A stretch of 64,000 nt of DNA from the NCBI RefSeq assembly GCF_014268455.2, contig NZ_CP077085.1, forward strand, positions 806,001 through 870,000, given 5' to 3'. Made by a program: the position numbers and the translations under genes. The first letter of the stretch is position 1; each line of letters begins with the position of its first letter. Shown piece after piece: positions 36,365-45,522 of the stretch. The notes beneath the pieces were generated by a model. The model saw only the letters and a program-made list of their open reading frames with translations, ran no database searches and had not been told where the DNA came from. The DNA comes from Pseudomonas shahriarae. Its GTDB lineage: Bacteria > Pseudomonadota > Gammaproteobacteria > Pseudomonadales > Pseudomonadaceae.

Positions 36365-36847
36365 TTAATGGGCGTGCTTGTGTCCGTGCTCGGCCATCGG
36401 CGGTACTTTTTGCACCGAGACTTGCACTTTTACCGGCCCGGCCTTTTCGAAGTTCAAGGTCAGCGGGAAGTGCTGGCCGTCGCGCAACTGGCTGCGATCT
36501 TTAAGATCCAGGAGCATCACGTGATAGGCCATCGGCGCAAAGGTCAGCTCGCCCTTGGACGGCACGGCCACGCTGGGCACCTGCTGCATCTTCATCAGGT
36601 CACCGTGCATCACATGCTCATGCAGCTCGGCCTTGGCCGCCACTGGCGTGTCGACACTGAGCAAGCGGTCCGGGGCTTCACCCTGGTTATGGATCACAAA
36701 GTAGGCGGCTACCGTCGGCGCATTGGGCGGCAATTCCTGTGACCAGGGGTCGCTCACCAGCAGGTCGCCGGCCTTGTAGTCATCGGCATTGGCGGCACTG
36801 AACGCAGGCAGCAGCAAGGCCGCCAGAAGCAGGGAAGATTTGAGCAT
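36365..36847 (-). CDS. Periplasmic copper chaperone PCu(A)C
   Basis: 160 residues with a signal peptide (LLLAALLLPAFSAANA) and the PCuAC fold. The family copper motif H-x10-M-x21-H-x-M is exact: His76, Met87, His109 and Met111. The tail is His-rich (HGHKHAH), which adds further metal capacity. PCuAC carries Cu(I) in the periplasm, classically to cytochrome oxidase; here the neighbours suggest it receives copper brought in by OprC. Confidence 0.93.
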   Translation of the reverse strand: MLKSSLLLAALLLPAFSAANADDYKAGDLLVSDPWSQELPPNAPTVAAYFVIHNQGEAPDRLLSVDTPVAAKAELHEHVMHGDLMKMQQVPSVAVPSKGELTFAPMAYHVMLLDLKDRSQLRDGQHFPLTLNFEKAGPVKVQVSVQKVPPMAEHGHKHAH

Positions 36848-36892
36848 GGCAGTTCTCCAGAACGATTCAAACGCAGTTCAATTGCGAAGTGA

Positions 36893-37288
36893 TCAAACGG
36901 TAGGAGAGGCGCGGGGGCTGAGGCTCGGCCATTGCTGGCGCGGAGTCGGGGCTTGCAGGGCAGGCGATGGCAGGCCAGGCGCCGGGTCGATTCGTGTGAG
37001 ATACAACTGCGGCACATGTCCCGGCAGCGCCACCAACGGCGCCGAGCCCGAACAGCACCAGCAATGCTGCATGCTGGAATGTTCGTCCTGCTGCGGCGCC
37101 GGTATATCCAGCGTGCCCAGGGACATCGCCACCAGCTTGCTGCCATTGGACGAACAGAAACTGCCCCACAGCAATTGCTCGGAAGGGCTTTTACCCTGTT
37201 GCATTGCCCCGGCCAATGGCATGGCAAACGCATTGAACAGCACTGCAAGGCAGGCGATCCAGGCAAATGCAAAGCGTTGACGGGCCAT
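36893..37288 (-). CDS. DUF2946 protein, copper cluster (copy 2)
   Basis: 131 residues from the ATG at 37288 (a TTG three codons earlier is less likely). It has a signal peptide (FAWIACLAVLFNAFAMPLAGA), then SFCSSNGSKLV and the DUF2946-type HSSMQHCWCCSGSA with three close Cys, and a Pro-rich end. It is the first gene of the apparent copper operon (this gene, PCuAC, DUF2946 copy 1, oprC, PepSY). The two DUF2946 copies are only distantly alike. Confidence 0.78.
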   Translation of the reverse strand: MARQRFAFAWIACLAVLFNAFAMPLAGAMQQGKSPSEQLLWGSFCSSNGSKLVAMSLGTLDIPAPQQDEHSSMQHCWCCSGSAPLVALPGHVPQLYLTRIDPAPGLPSPALQAPTPRQQWPSLSPRASPTV

Positions 37289-37311
37289 GGCGGACAATCC
37301 GTAGGGTTAAG

Positions 37312-37353
37312 CGATCAGGTGGGTATTTAGCCTGATCGGGGGGCATAAGTAAA
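37312..37353 (-). promoter_or_regulatory. Promoter with flanking inverted repeat, copper operon
   Basis: On the minus strand TTTACT and TAAATA sit 18 bases apart as possible -35 and -10. CGATCAGG (37312-37319) and CCTGATCG (37331-37338) are a perfect 8-bp inverted repeat bracketing the -10. A repressor or activator controlling the copper genes could bind here. The hairpin could instead end the upstream toxin-antitoxin transcript. Confidence 0.45.
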
Positions 37354-37390
37354 AGTTGCTGGTGTGGTTTGGTGTCGCAGTGATGTCAGG

Positions 37391-37714
37391 TTATGCGACG
37401 GGAACGCCATGAACCTGCATATCGACCCCAAGTCCCTTTCGGAGTACCGCAAAGATTGCAGCCAGGTTATCCATGCTTGGGTTGCCATGAGCCGAAAGCA
37501 TACGATGCAAGCTTTTGCTCGGTTTGGCCGTCTCCTTCGCCAAACTCTCAAAACCGACAGTGGCGTTGACCAGGTCGCGCAGAATGATGCGGGACAATTC
37601 TGGTTCGCCGTTGAGAAATAGCGTAGCAGCCTCGTCGAGAAGTGCCTGGGCAAACTCTGGGTCGCGCTGGGCGGCTTCGGCAATCGTAAGTTTATAACTA
37701 CGGGTAAGTGCCAT
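37391..37714 (-). CDS. Antitoxin of a type II toxin-antitoxin pair (HigA-like)
   Basis: 107 residues of the 'addiction module antidote' family. ALTRSYKLTIAEAAQRDPEFAQALLDEA begins the protein, and a helix-turn-helix lies at FESLAKETAKPSKSLHRMLSAHGNPSMDNLAAIFAVLRKGLG. It would neutralise the toxin encoded just upstream and repress their promoter. It starts 5 bases after the toxin stop, giving toxin-first order as in HigBA-like systems. Confidence 0.88.
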   Translation of the reverse strand: MALTRSYKLTIAEAAQRDPEFAQALLDEAATLFLNGEPELSRIILRDLVNATVGFESLAKETAKPSKSLHRMLSAHGNPSMDNLAAIFAVLRKGLGVDMQVHGVPVA

Positions 37715-37719
37715 GCTGG

Positions 37720-38052
37720 CTACCTCTTTTGTTCCAGTTTTTTGTCGCGTTGATAATCGCGGATCAGCGACTTTGCAGTTTTGATATCTTTTTTCTGACT
37801 GGATTTGTCACCGCCGCCGAACAGGATGATGAGTCGCAGGCCCTCCCGTACCAAATAAATTCGATACCCCGGGCCCCAGTCGATCCGATACTCGCCCATT
37901 CCATCGAACCACTTGATATTGCTGGTGTTGCCCATTTCCAGCCGAAGCAATGATGTTGATACTTTAAGGCGTGCCTGGACACTCAGGGATAGAAACCATT
38001 GTTTGAATGGGCTGGTTTGGCCGCTGCGTTTATATTCTTCGATCTCAATCAT
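37720..38052 (-). CDS. RelE/ParE-superfamily toxin (HigB-like)
   Basis: 110 residues from the ATG at 38052. It belongs to the 'addiction module killer protein' family: SPFKQWFLSLSVQARLKVSTSLLRLEMGNTSNIKWFDGMGEYRIDWGPGYRIYLV and a Lys-rich end with LIILFGGGDKSSQKKDIKTAK. These marks fit the RelE/ParE fold, whose members cleave mRNA at the ribosome or poison gyrase; which activity applies is not decidable here. It is the first gene of the pair, with an operator-like repeat upstream. Confidence 0.9.
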   Translation of the reverse strand: MIEIEEYKRSGQTSPFKQWFLSLSVQARLKVSTSLLRLEMGNTSNIKWFDGMGEYRIDWGPGYRIYLVREGLRLIILFGGGDKSSQKKDIKTAKSLIRDYQRDKKLEQKR

Positions 38053-38066
38053 CGCCCGCCTCGAAG

Positions 38067-38082
38067 GTAACAAATAGGTTAC
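38067..38082. promoter_or_regulatory. Operator-like repeat before the toxin gene
   Basis: GTAAC (38067-38071) and GTTAC (38078-38082) form an inverted repeat with six bases between, 15 bases upstream of the toxin ATG. This is the usual place for the antitoxin to bind for autoregulation. Confidence 0.4.
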
Positions 38083-38108
38083 TTGTCAAGCAAGCGGGCG
38101 ATCCTGAC

Positions 38109-38834
38109 TTATTGAGTGAAACTTGCCAACGCTGTGAGTGTTTCTTGGGGCGTCAAAAACTCCCGATCCACCCCCGCCAACACCGGCCGCTGCAAAACCA
38201 CCACCGGTATGCCGCGCTCGCGGGCCACTTCCAGCTTGGGTTCGGTGGCGCTGCTGCCGCTGTTCTTGCTGATCAGCACATCAATCCGCCGTCGTTCGAA
38301 CAACGCCCGTTCATCCTCGATCAAAAACGGCCCACGGGCGCCGATTACTTCGCAGCGTTCGTTGCCGGGGTAGACGTCCAGGGCGCGCAAGGTCCAGAAC
38401 TGCCCGGCGGGGATTTCATCGAGGTGTTGCAGCGGTTCGCGGCCGAGGGTGAACAGTGGGCGCTGGAAGGGTTTCAACGCCTCGATCAGCCCGGCCCAGT
38501 CACTGACTTCACGCCAGTCATCACCCGGTTGTGGCTGCCAGGCGGGACGGCGCAGGGCCCAGCAGGGGATCGTGCACAAGCGCGCGGCCTGGGCGGCGTT
38601 GGCGCTGATTTGTGCGGCGTAGGGATGGCTGGCGTCCAGCAGCAGGTCGATGCCCTGTTCGCGAATAAACTGCGCCAGCCCTGCGGCGCCGCCGTAACCA
38701 CCGACGCGCACCTGGCACCTCAGGTCAGTGGGCACCCGGCCAATCCCGGCCAGGCTGTAGATATGCTGGGGCCCCAGGGTGCGGGCGATGGCCAGGGCTT
38801 CCGTCACGCCGCCCAGCAGCAGGATGCGCTTCAT
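38109..38834 (-). CDS. cobK: Precorrin-6A reductase
   Basis: 241 residues of the CobK/CbiJ family: the NAD(P)-binding start [17 protein letters not shown], the middle [21 protein letters not shown], and the late [32 protein letters not shown] are typical. It reduces precorrin-6A to precorrin-6B in cobalamin synthesis. Its start overlaps the end of cobL by four bases, so cobL and cobK form one minus-strand operon. cbiD, which lies between these genes in P. aeruginosa as I recall, is absent here. Confidence 0.93.
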   Translation of the reverse strand: MKRILLLGGVTEALAIARTLGPQHIYSLAGIGRVPTDLRCQVRVGGYGGAAGLAQFIREQGIDLLLDASHPYAAQISANAAQAARLCTIPCWALRRPAWQPQPGDDWREVSDWAGLIEALKPFQRPLFTLGREPLQHLDEIPAGQFWTLRALDVYPGNERCEVIGARGPFLIEDERALFERRRIDVLISKNSGSSATEPKLEVARERGIPVVVLQRPVLAGVDREFLTPQETLTALASFTQ

Positions 38835-40036
38835 AGCGGCTTGAGCACTTCAAGCAAGGTGATGGGCAGCGCCTGGCGCCAGGTATCGAAGTCGCCCAGG
38901 GGCTGGGCCTGGGCCACGTGGATGCGGGTCAACTCGCCGCCGTGTTGCGCGCGCCAGGCCATCAGGGTCATTTCGCTTTGCAGGGTCACGGCATTGGCCA
39001 CCAGCCGCCCACCAGGGCGCAGGTGTTGCCAGCAGGTGTCGAGCACGCCGTCGCGGGTCACGCCGCCGCCGATGAAAATCGCATCAGGCGCTTCCAGCCC
39101 TGCCAGGGCCTGGGGCGCGCTGCCGCGAATCAATTGCAGGCCAGGCACGCCGAGGGCGTCGCGGTTATGTTCGATCAGTTGCTGGCGGCCAGCGTCGGCT
39201 TCAATCGCCAGGGCGCGGCAGCTGGGATGGGCGCGCATCCACTCGATGCCGATGGAGCCGCTGCCGGCGCCGACGTCCCACAGCAATTCGCCCGGGGTGG
39301 GGGCGAGGCGCGCGAGGGTCATGGCTCGCACATCGCGCTTGGTCAGTTGGCCGTCATGCTTGAACGCTGAGTCCGGCAGGCCGGCCAGGCGCGACAGGCG
39401 TGGGGTATTGGCGTCGGCGAGGCAGTCGATGGCGGCCAGGTTCAGCGCGGCAATGGCTGGGTCTTGCCAGCTTTCGGCGTGGCCATCGATACGCCGTTCG
39501 GCCGCGCCACCGAGGTGTTCAAACACACTCAGGCGGCTCGGGCCAAACCCGCTGGCGCGCAGCAACGCGGCGATGGCCGTCGGGCTCTGGCCGTCGTTGC
39601 TCAACACCAGCAAGCGCACGCCGCTGGCCAGATGAGCATTGAGCGCGACCACCGGGCGGGCGACCACCGACAGTGTCACCACGTCCTGCAACGGCCAGCC
39701 CAGGCGCGCCGCCGCCAGTGACACCGACGAAGGCGCCGGCAGGATCAACAGCTCATCCGCCGCCACCTGCCTCGCCAGGCTGGCGCCGACGCCGTAGAAC
39801 ATCGGGTCGCCACTGGCCAGTACACACACCGGTTCAAAGCGCCGTGCCAGCAGCGGCTCCAGGGAAAACGGGCTGGGCCACAGCTCGCGTTCGCCGCGGA
39901 TGCACACCGGCAGCAAATCCAGCTGGCGCTGGCCGCCGATGATACGAGAGGCGCGCAACAGAGCATGCCGGGCATTCCTGCCCAGGCCCTTGAAGCCATC
40001 TTCACCAATGCCTACTACTGTCAGCCAGGGCGACAT
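38831..40036 (-). CDS. cobL: Precorrin-6Y C5,15-methyltransferase (decarboxylating)
   Basis: 401 residues, a fusion of CbiE and CbiT domains. The N-terminal half is a tetrapyrrole methylase ([56 protein letters not shown]). The C-terminal half is a class I SAM methyltransferase ([36 protein letters not shown], then [11 protein letters not shown]). It methylates C5 and C15 and decarboxylates. It is first of the minus-strand cobL-cobK operon, divergent from cobG across 96 bases that hold both promoters; that gap is too short for a cobalamin riboswitch, and I see no B12 box. Confidence 0.95.
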   Translation of the reverse strand: MSPWLTVVGIGEDGFKGLGRNARHALLRASRIIGGQRQLDLLPVCIRGERELWPSPFSLEPLLARRFEPVCVLASGDPMFYGVGASLARQVAADELLILPAPSSVSLAAARLGWPLQDVVTLSVVARPVVALNAHLASGVRLLVLSNDGQSPTAIAALLRASGFGPSRLSVFEHLGGAAERRIDGHAESWQDPAIAALNLAAIDCLADANTPRLSRLAGLPDSAFKHDGQLTKRDVRAMTLARLAPTPGELLWDVGAGSGSIGIEWMRAHPSCRALAIEADAGRQQLIEHNRDALGVPGLQLIRGSAPQALAGLEAPDAIFIGGGVTRDGVLDTCWQHLRPGGRLVANAVTLQSEMTLMAWRAQHGGELTRIHVAQAQPLGDFDTWRQALPITLLEVLKPL

Positions 40037-40132
40037 ATTGATTCCTTGAACGACATCCGACGGGCAGGCTTTTCATGCTGCCGGACAAAGCAGGCATAAT
40101 ACCGCGCCTTTACCCGTGAACCGGTAGCCCCC

Positions 40133-41446
40133 GTGAAGCCACTTCCTCTGTCCGCCAGCAAACGTCCCTCGGGTTGTCCGGGGTTGCTGCGTATTGTCCA
40201 GGCATTGGATGGCGGGATTTGCCGGATCAAACTGGCCGGTGGGGTCATCACCGCCGCGCAGGCGCTGGCCGTGGCACACGCCGCGCAGACCTACGCCGGC
40301 GGAGTGATCGAGGCGACCAACCGCGCCAACCTGCAGATCCGCGGCATTGGCCTGGGGCACGAGGGTTTGATCGCGCACCTGCTGGCCGCAGGCCTGGGCC
40401 CGACCACCGCTGCGGGCGATGATGTGCGCAATGTGATGCTCAGCCCCGGCGCGGGCATCGACCGCGACATGCTGCTGGACACCCGGCCCCTGGCGGAGCA
40501 GATCCTCGCCACCCTGCAAACCCATCCACGGTTCCATGAGTTGTCGGCCAAGTTCGCCGTGCAACTGGATGGCGGCGAAGCCCTGGCGATGCTCGAACAT
40601 CATCATGACCTGTGGTTATCGGCTTACCCCACGCAGGGCCAGACCTTGTTGGCATTCGGCCTGGCCGGTTGCCCGGGGCATGACAGGCCGCTGGGCGCCG
40701 TACCCCTGGAGCAAGGCCATGAGTTGGTCGTGGCGGTGTTGGAACTGTTTCTTGAGCTGGCCCGACCCGACCAGAACCGCATGCGCGACCTGCTGACACA
40801 CACGTCTGTGGATAACTTCGTTAGGCGCTTGCGCCTGCCGGTACTGCCCGCCGATGGCTATCGTCGCCGCGCCAACCCGAGCAGTTTGCGCCTTGGCACT
40901 TATCCACAGCGCCAACCGCAGCAGGTCTATGTGGCGGCGGTCACGCCATTAGGACGCCTGGACTCGAGCATGCTGCGTGGTGCCGCGCAACTGGCCCTCG
41001 AACAGGGTGACGGCACATTGCGCTTCACCCCGTGGCAAGGCCTGCTGCTGCCCAACCTGGCGCCGGACGCCGCCGTGCGCGTGACGACGGGCCTGGCGCA
41101 ATTGGGCTTCCTCTGTTCCGCCGACCAGGCCCTGGCGCGGCTGATTGCCTGCACCGGTTCCAGCGGCTGCGCCAAGGCCCTGGCCGACACCAAGGCCGAC
41201 GCCCTGCACCTGGCCACGCTGCTCCAGGACCATGGCCTTGATGTGCACCTGTCTGGCTGCCCACGCACCTGCGCTGCGGCACACATTGCCCCGATTACCC
41301 TGCTGGCAGTGGGCACCGGGCACTACGACCTCTATTTTCGCGATGCAGGCCAGCCGGGTTTCGGCCGCCTGCACGCGCACAACCTTTCTATTGAAGCGGC
41401 GGGCGCCGTGTTGCGTGCCTGTCCACGGAGCAACACCGATGATTGA
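40133..41446 (+). CDS. cobG: Precorrin-3B synthase
   Basis: 437 residues from a GTG at 40133; no nearer ATG fits. It is related to sirohaem-dependent sulfite/nitrite reductases. The [4Fe-4S] ligands are in CTGSSGC and SGCPRTCAAAH. CobG performs the oxygen-dependent ring-contraction step of aerobic cobalamin synthesis, so this strain uses the oxygen-dependent route. It leads the plus-strand cobGHIJ operon and overlaps cobH by eight bases. Confidence 0.93.
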   Translation: MKPLPLSASKRPSGCPGLLRIVQALDGGICRIKLAGGVITAAQALAVAHAAQTYAGGVIEATNRANLQIRGIGLGHEGLIAHLLAAGLGPTTAAGDDVRNVMLSPGAGIDRDMLLDTRPLAEQILATLQTHPRFHELSAKFAVQLDGGEALAMLEHHHDLWLSAYPTQGQTLLAFGLAGCPGHDRPLGAVPLEQGHELVVAVLELFLELARPDQNRMRDLLTHTSVDNFVRRLRLPVLPADGYRRRANPSSLRLGTYPQRQPQQVYVAAVTPLGRLDSSMLRGAAQLALEQGDGTLRFTPWQGLLLPNLAPDAAVRVTTGLAQLGFLCSADQALARLIACTGSSGCAKALADTKADALHLATLLQDHGLDVHLSGCPRTCAAAHIAPITLLAVGTGHYDLYFRDAGQPGFGRLHAHNLSIEAAGAVLRACPRSNTDD

Positions 41447-42065
41447 TTACATCCGCGACGGTCAGGAGATCTATCGCAACTCCTTTGCGATCATTCGCGC
41501 AGAGGCCAAGCTGGATCGCATCCCGGCCGACCTGGAAAAACTCGCCGTGCGGGTGATTCACGCCTGCGGCATGGTCGAGGCTATCGACGGTTTGCAGTTT
41601 TCTGAAGGCGCGGGCAAAGCCGGCCGTGAGGCCCTGGCCGCCGGTGCGCCGATCCTGTGCGATGCGCGGATGGTCTCCGAAGGCGTGACCCGTGCGCGCC
41701 TGCCTGCCAATAACCCAGTGATCTGCACCTTGCGTGACGATAGCGTGCCGGAGCTGGCGCGGGAGCTGGGTAACACCCGTTCCGCTGCCGCCCTGGAACT
41801 GTGGCGCCCGCACCTGGCAGGCAGTGTGGTGGTGATCGGCAACGCGCCGACTGCTTTGTTCTATCTGTTGGAAATGCTCGACGCCGGCGCCCCCAAACCG
41901 GCGCTGATCCTCGGTTTCCCGGTGGGCTTTGTCGGCGCCGCCGAGTCCAAGGCGATGCTCGCCGCAGACAGCCGTGGCGTGCCGTTTGTGATCATGCAAG
42001 GCCGCCTGGGCGGCAGTGCGATGGCCGCCGCAGCGGTCAACGCCCTGGCCACGGAGGTCGAATGA
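41439..42065 (+). CDS. cobH: Precorrin-8X methylmutase
   Basis: 208 residues from the ATG at 41439 ([16 protein letters not shown]); a longer open frame upstream is a shadow of cob[20 protein letters not shown] contains the catalytic His (His45 region) and the late [37 protein letters not shown] and [16 protein letters not shown] are family marks. CobH moves the C11 methyl group to C12 to make hydrogenobyrinate. It overlaps cobI by four bases. Confidence 0.95.
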   Translation: MIDYIRDGQEIYRNSFAIIRAEAKLDRIPADLEKLAVRVIHACGMVEAIDGLQFSEGAGKAGREALAAGAPILCDARMVSEGVTRARLPANNPVICTLRDDSVPELARELGNTRSAAALELWRPHLAGSVVVIGNAPTALFYLLEMLDAGAPKPALILGFPVGFVGAAESKAMLAADSRGVPFVIMQGRLGGSAMAAAAVNALATEVE

Positions 42066-42796
42066 TGCAGGCACGTGGACGATTGATCGGCCTGGGCGTC
42101 GGCCCCGGCGACCCGGAACTGATTACCCTCAAGGCCCTGCGCCTGCTGCGCGAATCGCCGGTGGTGGCGTACTTCGTCGCCAAGGGCAAAAAGGGCAATG
42201 CGTTCGGCATTATCGAAGAACACCTGGTGCCCCAGCAGACGCTGATGCCGCTGGTGTACCCGGTGACCACCGAAGCCTTGCCGGCGCCGCTGTCCTATGA
42301 ACAGGTGATCAGCGATTTCTACGACGCGGCCAGTGTTGATGTGGCCGCGCATCTGGATGCCGGGCGCGATGTGGCGGTGATCTGCGAAGGCGACCCGTTC
42401 TTCTACGGCTCCTACATGTACCTGCATGACCGCCTCGCCGAGCGCTATGACGCCCAAGTCATCCCCGGCGTGTGCTCGATGCTCGGCGGTGCCTCGGTGC
42501 TGGGTGCGCCGTTGGTGTATCGCAACCAGAGCCTGTCGGTATTGTCCGGGGTGCTGCCCCACGACGAACTCAAACGCCGCCTGGCGGATGCCGATGCGGC
42601 GGTGATCATGAAGCTGGGACGCAACTTCACCAAGGTGCGCCAGGTGCTGGAGGAACTGGGGCTGGCCGGGCGTGCGCTGTATGTGGAACGCGCCACCATG
42701 GCCAACCAGAAAATCGTCGCGCTGGATCAGGTCGAACCCATGTCTTCGCCATATTTCTCGTTGATTATCGTGCCGGGCGAAAGGTGGCAAGGGTGA
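42062..42796 (+). CDS. cobI: Precorrin-2 C20-methyltransferase
   Basis: 244 residues from the ATG at 42062 (a second ATG follows directly). It is a tetrapyrrole methylase: [72 protein letters not shown] and [14 protein letters not shown]. It uses S-adenosylmethionine to methylate C20. Coupled by overlaps at both ends in cobGHIJ. Confidence 0.95.
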   Translation: MMQARGRLIGLGVGPGDPELITLKALRLLRESPVVAYFVAKGKKGNAFGIIEEHLVPQQTLMPLVYPVTTEALPAPLSYEQVISDFYDAASVDVAAHLDAGRDVAVICEGDPFFYGSYMYLHDRLAERYDAQVIPGVCSMLGGASVLGAPLVYRNQSLSVLSGVLPHDELKRRLADADAAVIMKLGRNFTKVRQVLEELGLAGRALYVERATMANQKIVALDQVEPMSSPYFSLIIVPGERWQG

Positions 42797-44433
42797 TGAC
42801 GCCGGCGATCGTCATTCTCGGCCAGGGCAGCCTCGCCACCGCGCGCAGCATCCAGCAGGTGTACCCCGGCGCCTTGATCCACGGCCTGGCCGGCCGGGTG
42901 GAAGGCGCCGACCAGGCCTACAGCGAATTTGGCGCGACCGTGCGCCAGTTGTATCAACAGGGCACGCCGATCATTGCCCTGTGCGCGGCCGGGATTGTGA
43001 TTCGCACCTTGGCGGCGCTGTTGCTGGAGAAAGGCGAAGAGCCGGCGGTGCTGGCCGTCGCTGAAGACGGCAGTGCGGTGGTGCCGTTGCTCGGCGGCCT
43101 GGGCGGGGTGAATATCATGGCGCGGGAAATCGCGGCGGCCCTGGGGGTGGCGGCTGCGATTACCACCAGTGGTGAACTGCGCTTTGGCACCTGCCTGCTC
43201 AACCCGCCCCAGGGTTATCAGTTGGCGGACCTTGAGCTGGGCAAGCGTTTTGTCTCGGACTTGCTGGCTGGCGAACAGGTGCGCATTGAAGGCGCCGCAC
43301 CATGGCTGGAGCAGGCCAACCTGCCGCAGGACCAGCAGGCGCGCCTGAGCATTCATGTCGGCAGTGCCGAGCGCGTGCCGGCGGCCAATGAGCTGCTGAT
43401 CTATCCGAAAAACACTTGGGTCACCTGCCGCCCCGGCGTCGGATTGGCCGCGCGGGTGCGCCAGGCGTTGCAGCAGGACGGCATCGCCGTGCAGTCCCTG
43501 GCGTGCCTGCTGGCCGATGACGCCGACATGGCCAGTGGCGAACTGCATGAGGCGGCGCTGGAACTGGGCGTGCCGCTGCGCTTTACGGCGCTGGCGGCAG
43601 GCCCCGATATCATCATCCACTCGGCCGCCGGGCCCGTGGACCTGGCGCAACTGGGCCGCCCCCGTGGCCGTCTCGCCGTGATCGGCCTGGGCCCCGGCGC
43701 AGCCGAGTTGATGGTGCCGGCTGTCAAGGCAGAACTGGCGCGCTGCACCGATGTGCTGGGTTACGAAACCTATGTGCGCATGGCCGGGCCGTTTCGCGCC
43801 GACCAGGTGCAGCACTGCACCGATAACCGCGAAGAGATGCAACGGGCACGGCATGCTTTCGAGCTGGCGGCCCAGGGGCGTTCGGTGGTGGTGGTGTCTT
43901 CCGGCGACCCAGGGGTGTTCGCCATGGCTGCGGCGGTGCTGGAGGCGCTGCACGAATCCAGCGACCCGGCCTGGCAGCGGGTCGAGCTGGAGATTTTGCC
44001 GGGGGTCTCGGCGTCCCTCGCCACCGCGGCCCAGGCGGGTGCGCCGTTGGGCCATGACTTCTGCGTGATGTCGCTGTCGGACAACCTCAAGCCTTGGTCC
44101 ATCATCGAGAAACGCCTGGACCTGGCCTGCCAGGCCGACCTGGCTTTGGCGTTCTACAACCCCATCTCCCGTTCGCGCCCATGGCAATTGGGGCGTGCCC
44201 TGGAAATCGTCGCCCAGCACCGCCTCGCCGCCACGCCGGTAGTGCTGGGGCGCGATATCGGTCGCCCCGGGCAAACGCTGCGCACCACCACCCTGGGCCA
44301 ACTGACCCCGGACCAGGTGGACATGCGCACCATGGTGCTGATCGGTTCGTCCACCACCTGCGCGTTCCCTCGGGTGGGCGGTGGTGAGTGGGTGTACACG
44401 CCACGCTGGTATGGCGAGAAACCGGCCTCCTGA
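42796..44433 (+). CDS. cobJ: CobE/CbiG-CobJ fusion: precorrin-3B C17-methyltransferase
   Basis: 545 residues from the ATG at 42796, overlapping the cobI stop by one base. The N-terminal ~300 residues are CbiG/CobE-like (GTPIIALCAAGIVIRTLA, LLGGLGGVNIMAREIAAAL, TCRPGVGLAARVRQAL). The C-terminal ~240 are a CobJ/CbiH methylase (RLAVIGLGPGAAELMVPAV, VVVSSGDPGVFAMAAAVLEAL, CVMSLSDNLKPWSIIEKRL, LALAFYNPISRSRPWQLG). The fusion is common in Pseudomonas. It carries out C17 methylation linked to ring contraction. A hairpin terminator follows. Confidence 0.94.
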   Translation: MTPAIVILGQGSLATARSIQQVYPGALIHGLAGRVEGADQAYSEFGATVRQLYQQGTPIIALCAAGIVIRTLAALLLEKGEEPAVLAVAEDGSAVVPLLGGLGGVNIMAREIAAALGVAAAITTSGELRFGTCLLNPPQGYQLADLELGKRFVSDLLAGEQVRIEGAAPWLEQANLPQDQQARLSIHVGSAERVPAANELLIYPKNTWVTCRPGVGLAARVRQALQQDGIAVQSLACLLADDADMASGELHEAALELGVPLRFTALAAGPDIIIHSAAGPVDLAQLGRPRGRLAVIGLGPGAAELMVPAVKAELARCTDVLGYETYVRMAGPFRADQVQHCTDNREEMQRARHAFELAAQGRSVVVVSSGDPGVFAMAAAVLEALHESSDPAWQRVELEILPGVSASLATAAQAGAPLGHDFCVMSLSDNLKPWSIIEKRLDLACQADLALAFYNPISRSRPWQLGRALEIVAQHRLAATPVVLGRDIGRPGQTLRTTTLGQLTPDQVDMRTMVLIGSSTTCAFPRVGGGEWVYTPRWYGEKPAS

Positions 44434-44438
44434 AACGG

Positions 44439-44463
44439 CAGCGGCCCCGCAATGGGGCCGCTG
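44439..44463 (+). terminator. Terminator after cobJ
   Basis: CAGCGGCCCC (44439-44448) pairs with GGGGCCGCTG (44454-44463) across five bases, directly after the cobJ stop. There is no long T-run, but the stem is strong. Confidence 0.7.
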
Positions 44464-44731
44464 ATCTGTCAGAAAAGGCTAATCATTGATGACAGAAACC
44501 TCTGTGTTCTGCCGCGTCATTTCGCAATGCCATTAACGGTTCCTCTCTTTCAGTTGCAGAAAGTAAGCCTGCGATTATCAGGCGTCACCCCATCCCCAGT
44601 ATTTACGCGGGGTGCAACAAACTCTGATTTTTCCTACGGTGAAATGACGCTCTCCGTACCCCCTGAAAAAAGTTCAATCACGCGACTAGTGTTTCTTGTA
44701 AGCCCATGTGGGTTTTTGTGGAGAAACAGTT
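44464..44731. other. Intergenic region before the orphan gene
   Basis: This 268-base, relatively AT-rich stretch has no convincing open frame. It must hold the promoter of the gene at 44732, though I cannot fix -35 and -10 boxes with confidence. A GCGGGGTGC-type Pro/Gly-rich run and A-rich runs (CTGAAAAAAG near 44662) are seen; no repeat is apparent. Confidence 0.5.
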
Positions 44732-45514
44732 ATGGAGCGCAAACATAAACGAATCAATCTGGCTAAAAAGAACAAGCTGATCGCGGCGTACCGACTGCCG
44801 CTGAGCAGCCGGCCGGCGGGTTCGCCGGCGCCGGTGCAGGCTGACGGCGACCTGAATGGCGCGGTGATCAATAACAGTGTGTTTTCGTTTGTCGCGGGCA
44901 TGAGCCGCCTCAACAAGGAATACACCCGCAAGAGTTACCTGTTGGCCAGCAGCTACGTGAGTGATGTGCTGAAAGTGGGGCGCGGCACGCAGGCCTGGTA
45001 CGACGAGTTCATCAAGGTCATGGGCAACCTGGGGTGGCTGCCGATACGCAGCAGTTTCGAGCGCGTCACCACCTCCGTGAAGGGCCTGAGCGTGCAGGTG
45101 GCGGCGCTGAATATCATCACCTCCACGGTGGCCTCGACGTTTCTGTCAGGCTCCCTGGCGATGGTGCTGCCCAAGTTGGCGGCGGATGCTTTCGACGCCT
45201 TGAAACAGCTGTCGGCACCCTTTGATCTGTTCAAGCGCAACATCGTCAACCATGAGGGCGGCGACTTTGGCCTGGCGTCCTGTTCCGAGGTTGACGGTGA
45301 GGTGCTGATGGTGCTGGTGACCTACAGCGCCCAGGGCGTCAGCAAGAAAGTGGGGGTGCCGTTTTTTGAATGGGACAGCTCCACGGTCGAAGCCTACAGC
45401 GGCCAGACCTGCCTGATGCTCAACCCTGCCGTGGTCAACGACGCAACCCTCCAGCAGTTGCGTGAGAGTGCGGGCGACAAGGTCTTGCTGGCCATCGCCC
45501 AATACCGGATCTGA
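44732..45514 (+). CDS. Hypothetical protein of unknown family, 260 residues
   Basis: The ATG at 44732 has GGAG 8 bases upstream. The N-terminus is basic (MERKHKRINLAKKNKL), with no signal peptide. A helical central part (residues 45-120) is followed by a hydrophobic, Ser/Thr/Ala-rich stretch at about 121-147 that could enter a membrane or form a buried helix pair. The C-terminal part (185-260) looks beta-rich (VLMVLVTYSAQGVSKKVGVPFFEW). I do not recognise the family. It stands alone between the cob operon and marC. A membrane-active effector is one idea, but nothing in the sequence proves it. Confidence 0.82.
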   Translation: MERKHKRINLAKKNKLIAAYRLPLSSRPAGSPAPVQADGDLNGAVINNSVFSFVAGMSRLNKEYTRKSYLLASSYVSDVLKVGRGTQAWYDEFIKVMGNLGWLPIRSSFERVTTSVKGLSVQVAALNIITSTVASTFLSGSLAMVLPKLAADAFDALKQLSAPFDLFKRNIVNHEGGDFGLASCSEVDGEVLMVLVTYSAQGVSKKVGVPFFEWDSSTVEAYSGQTCLMLNPAVVNDATLQQLRESAGDKVLLAIAQYRI

Positions 45515-45522
45515 CCGGGGCC

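Noticed and set aside
40037..40132. Cobalamin riboswitch before cobG or cobL
   Set aside because: The divergent gap is only 96 bases and no B12 box is visible. The receptor upstream region (32124-32276) lacks one too.
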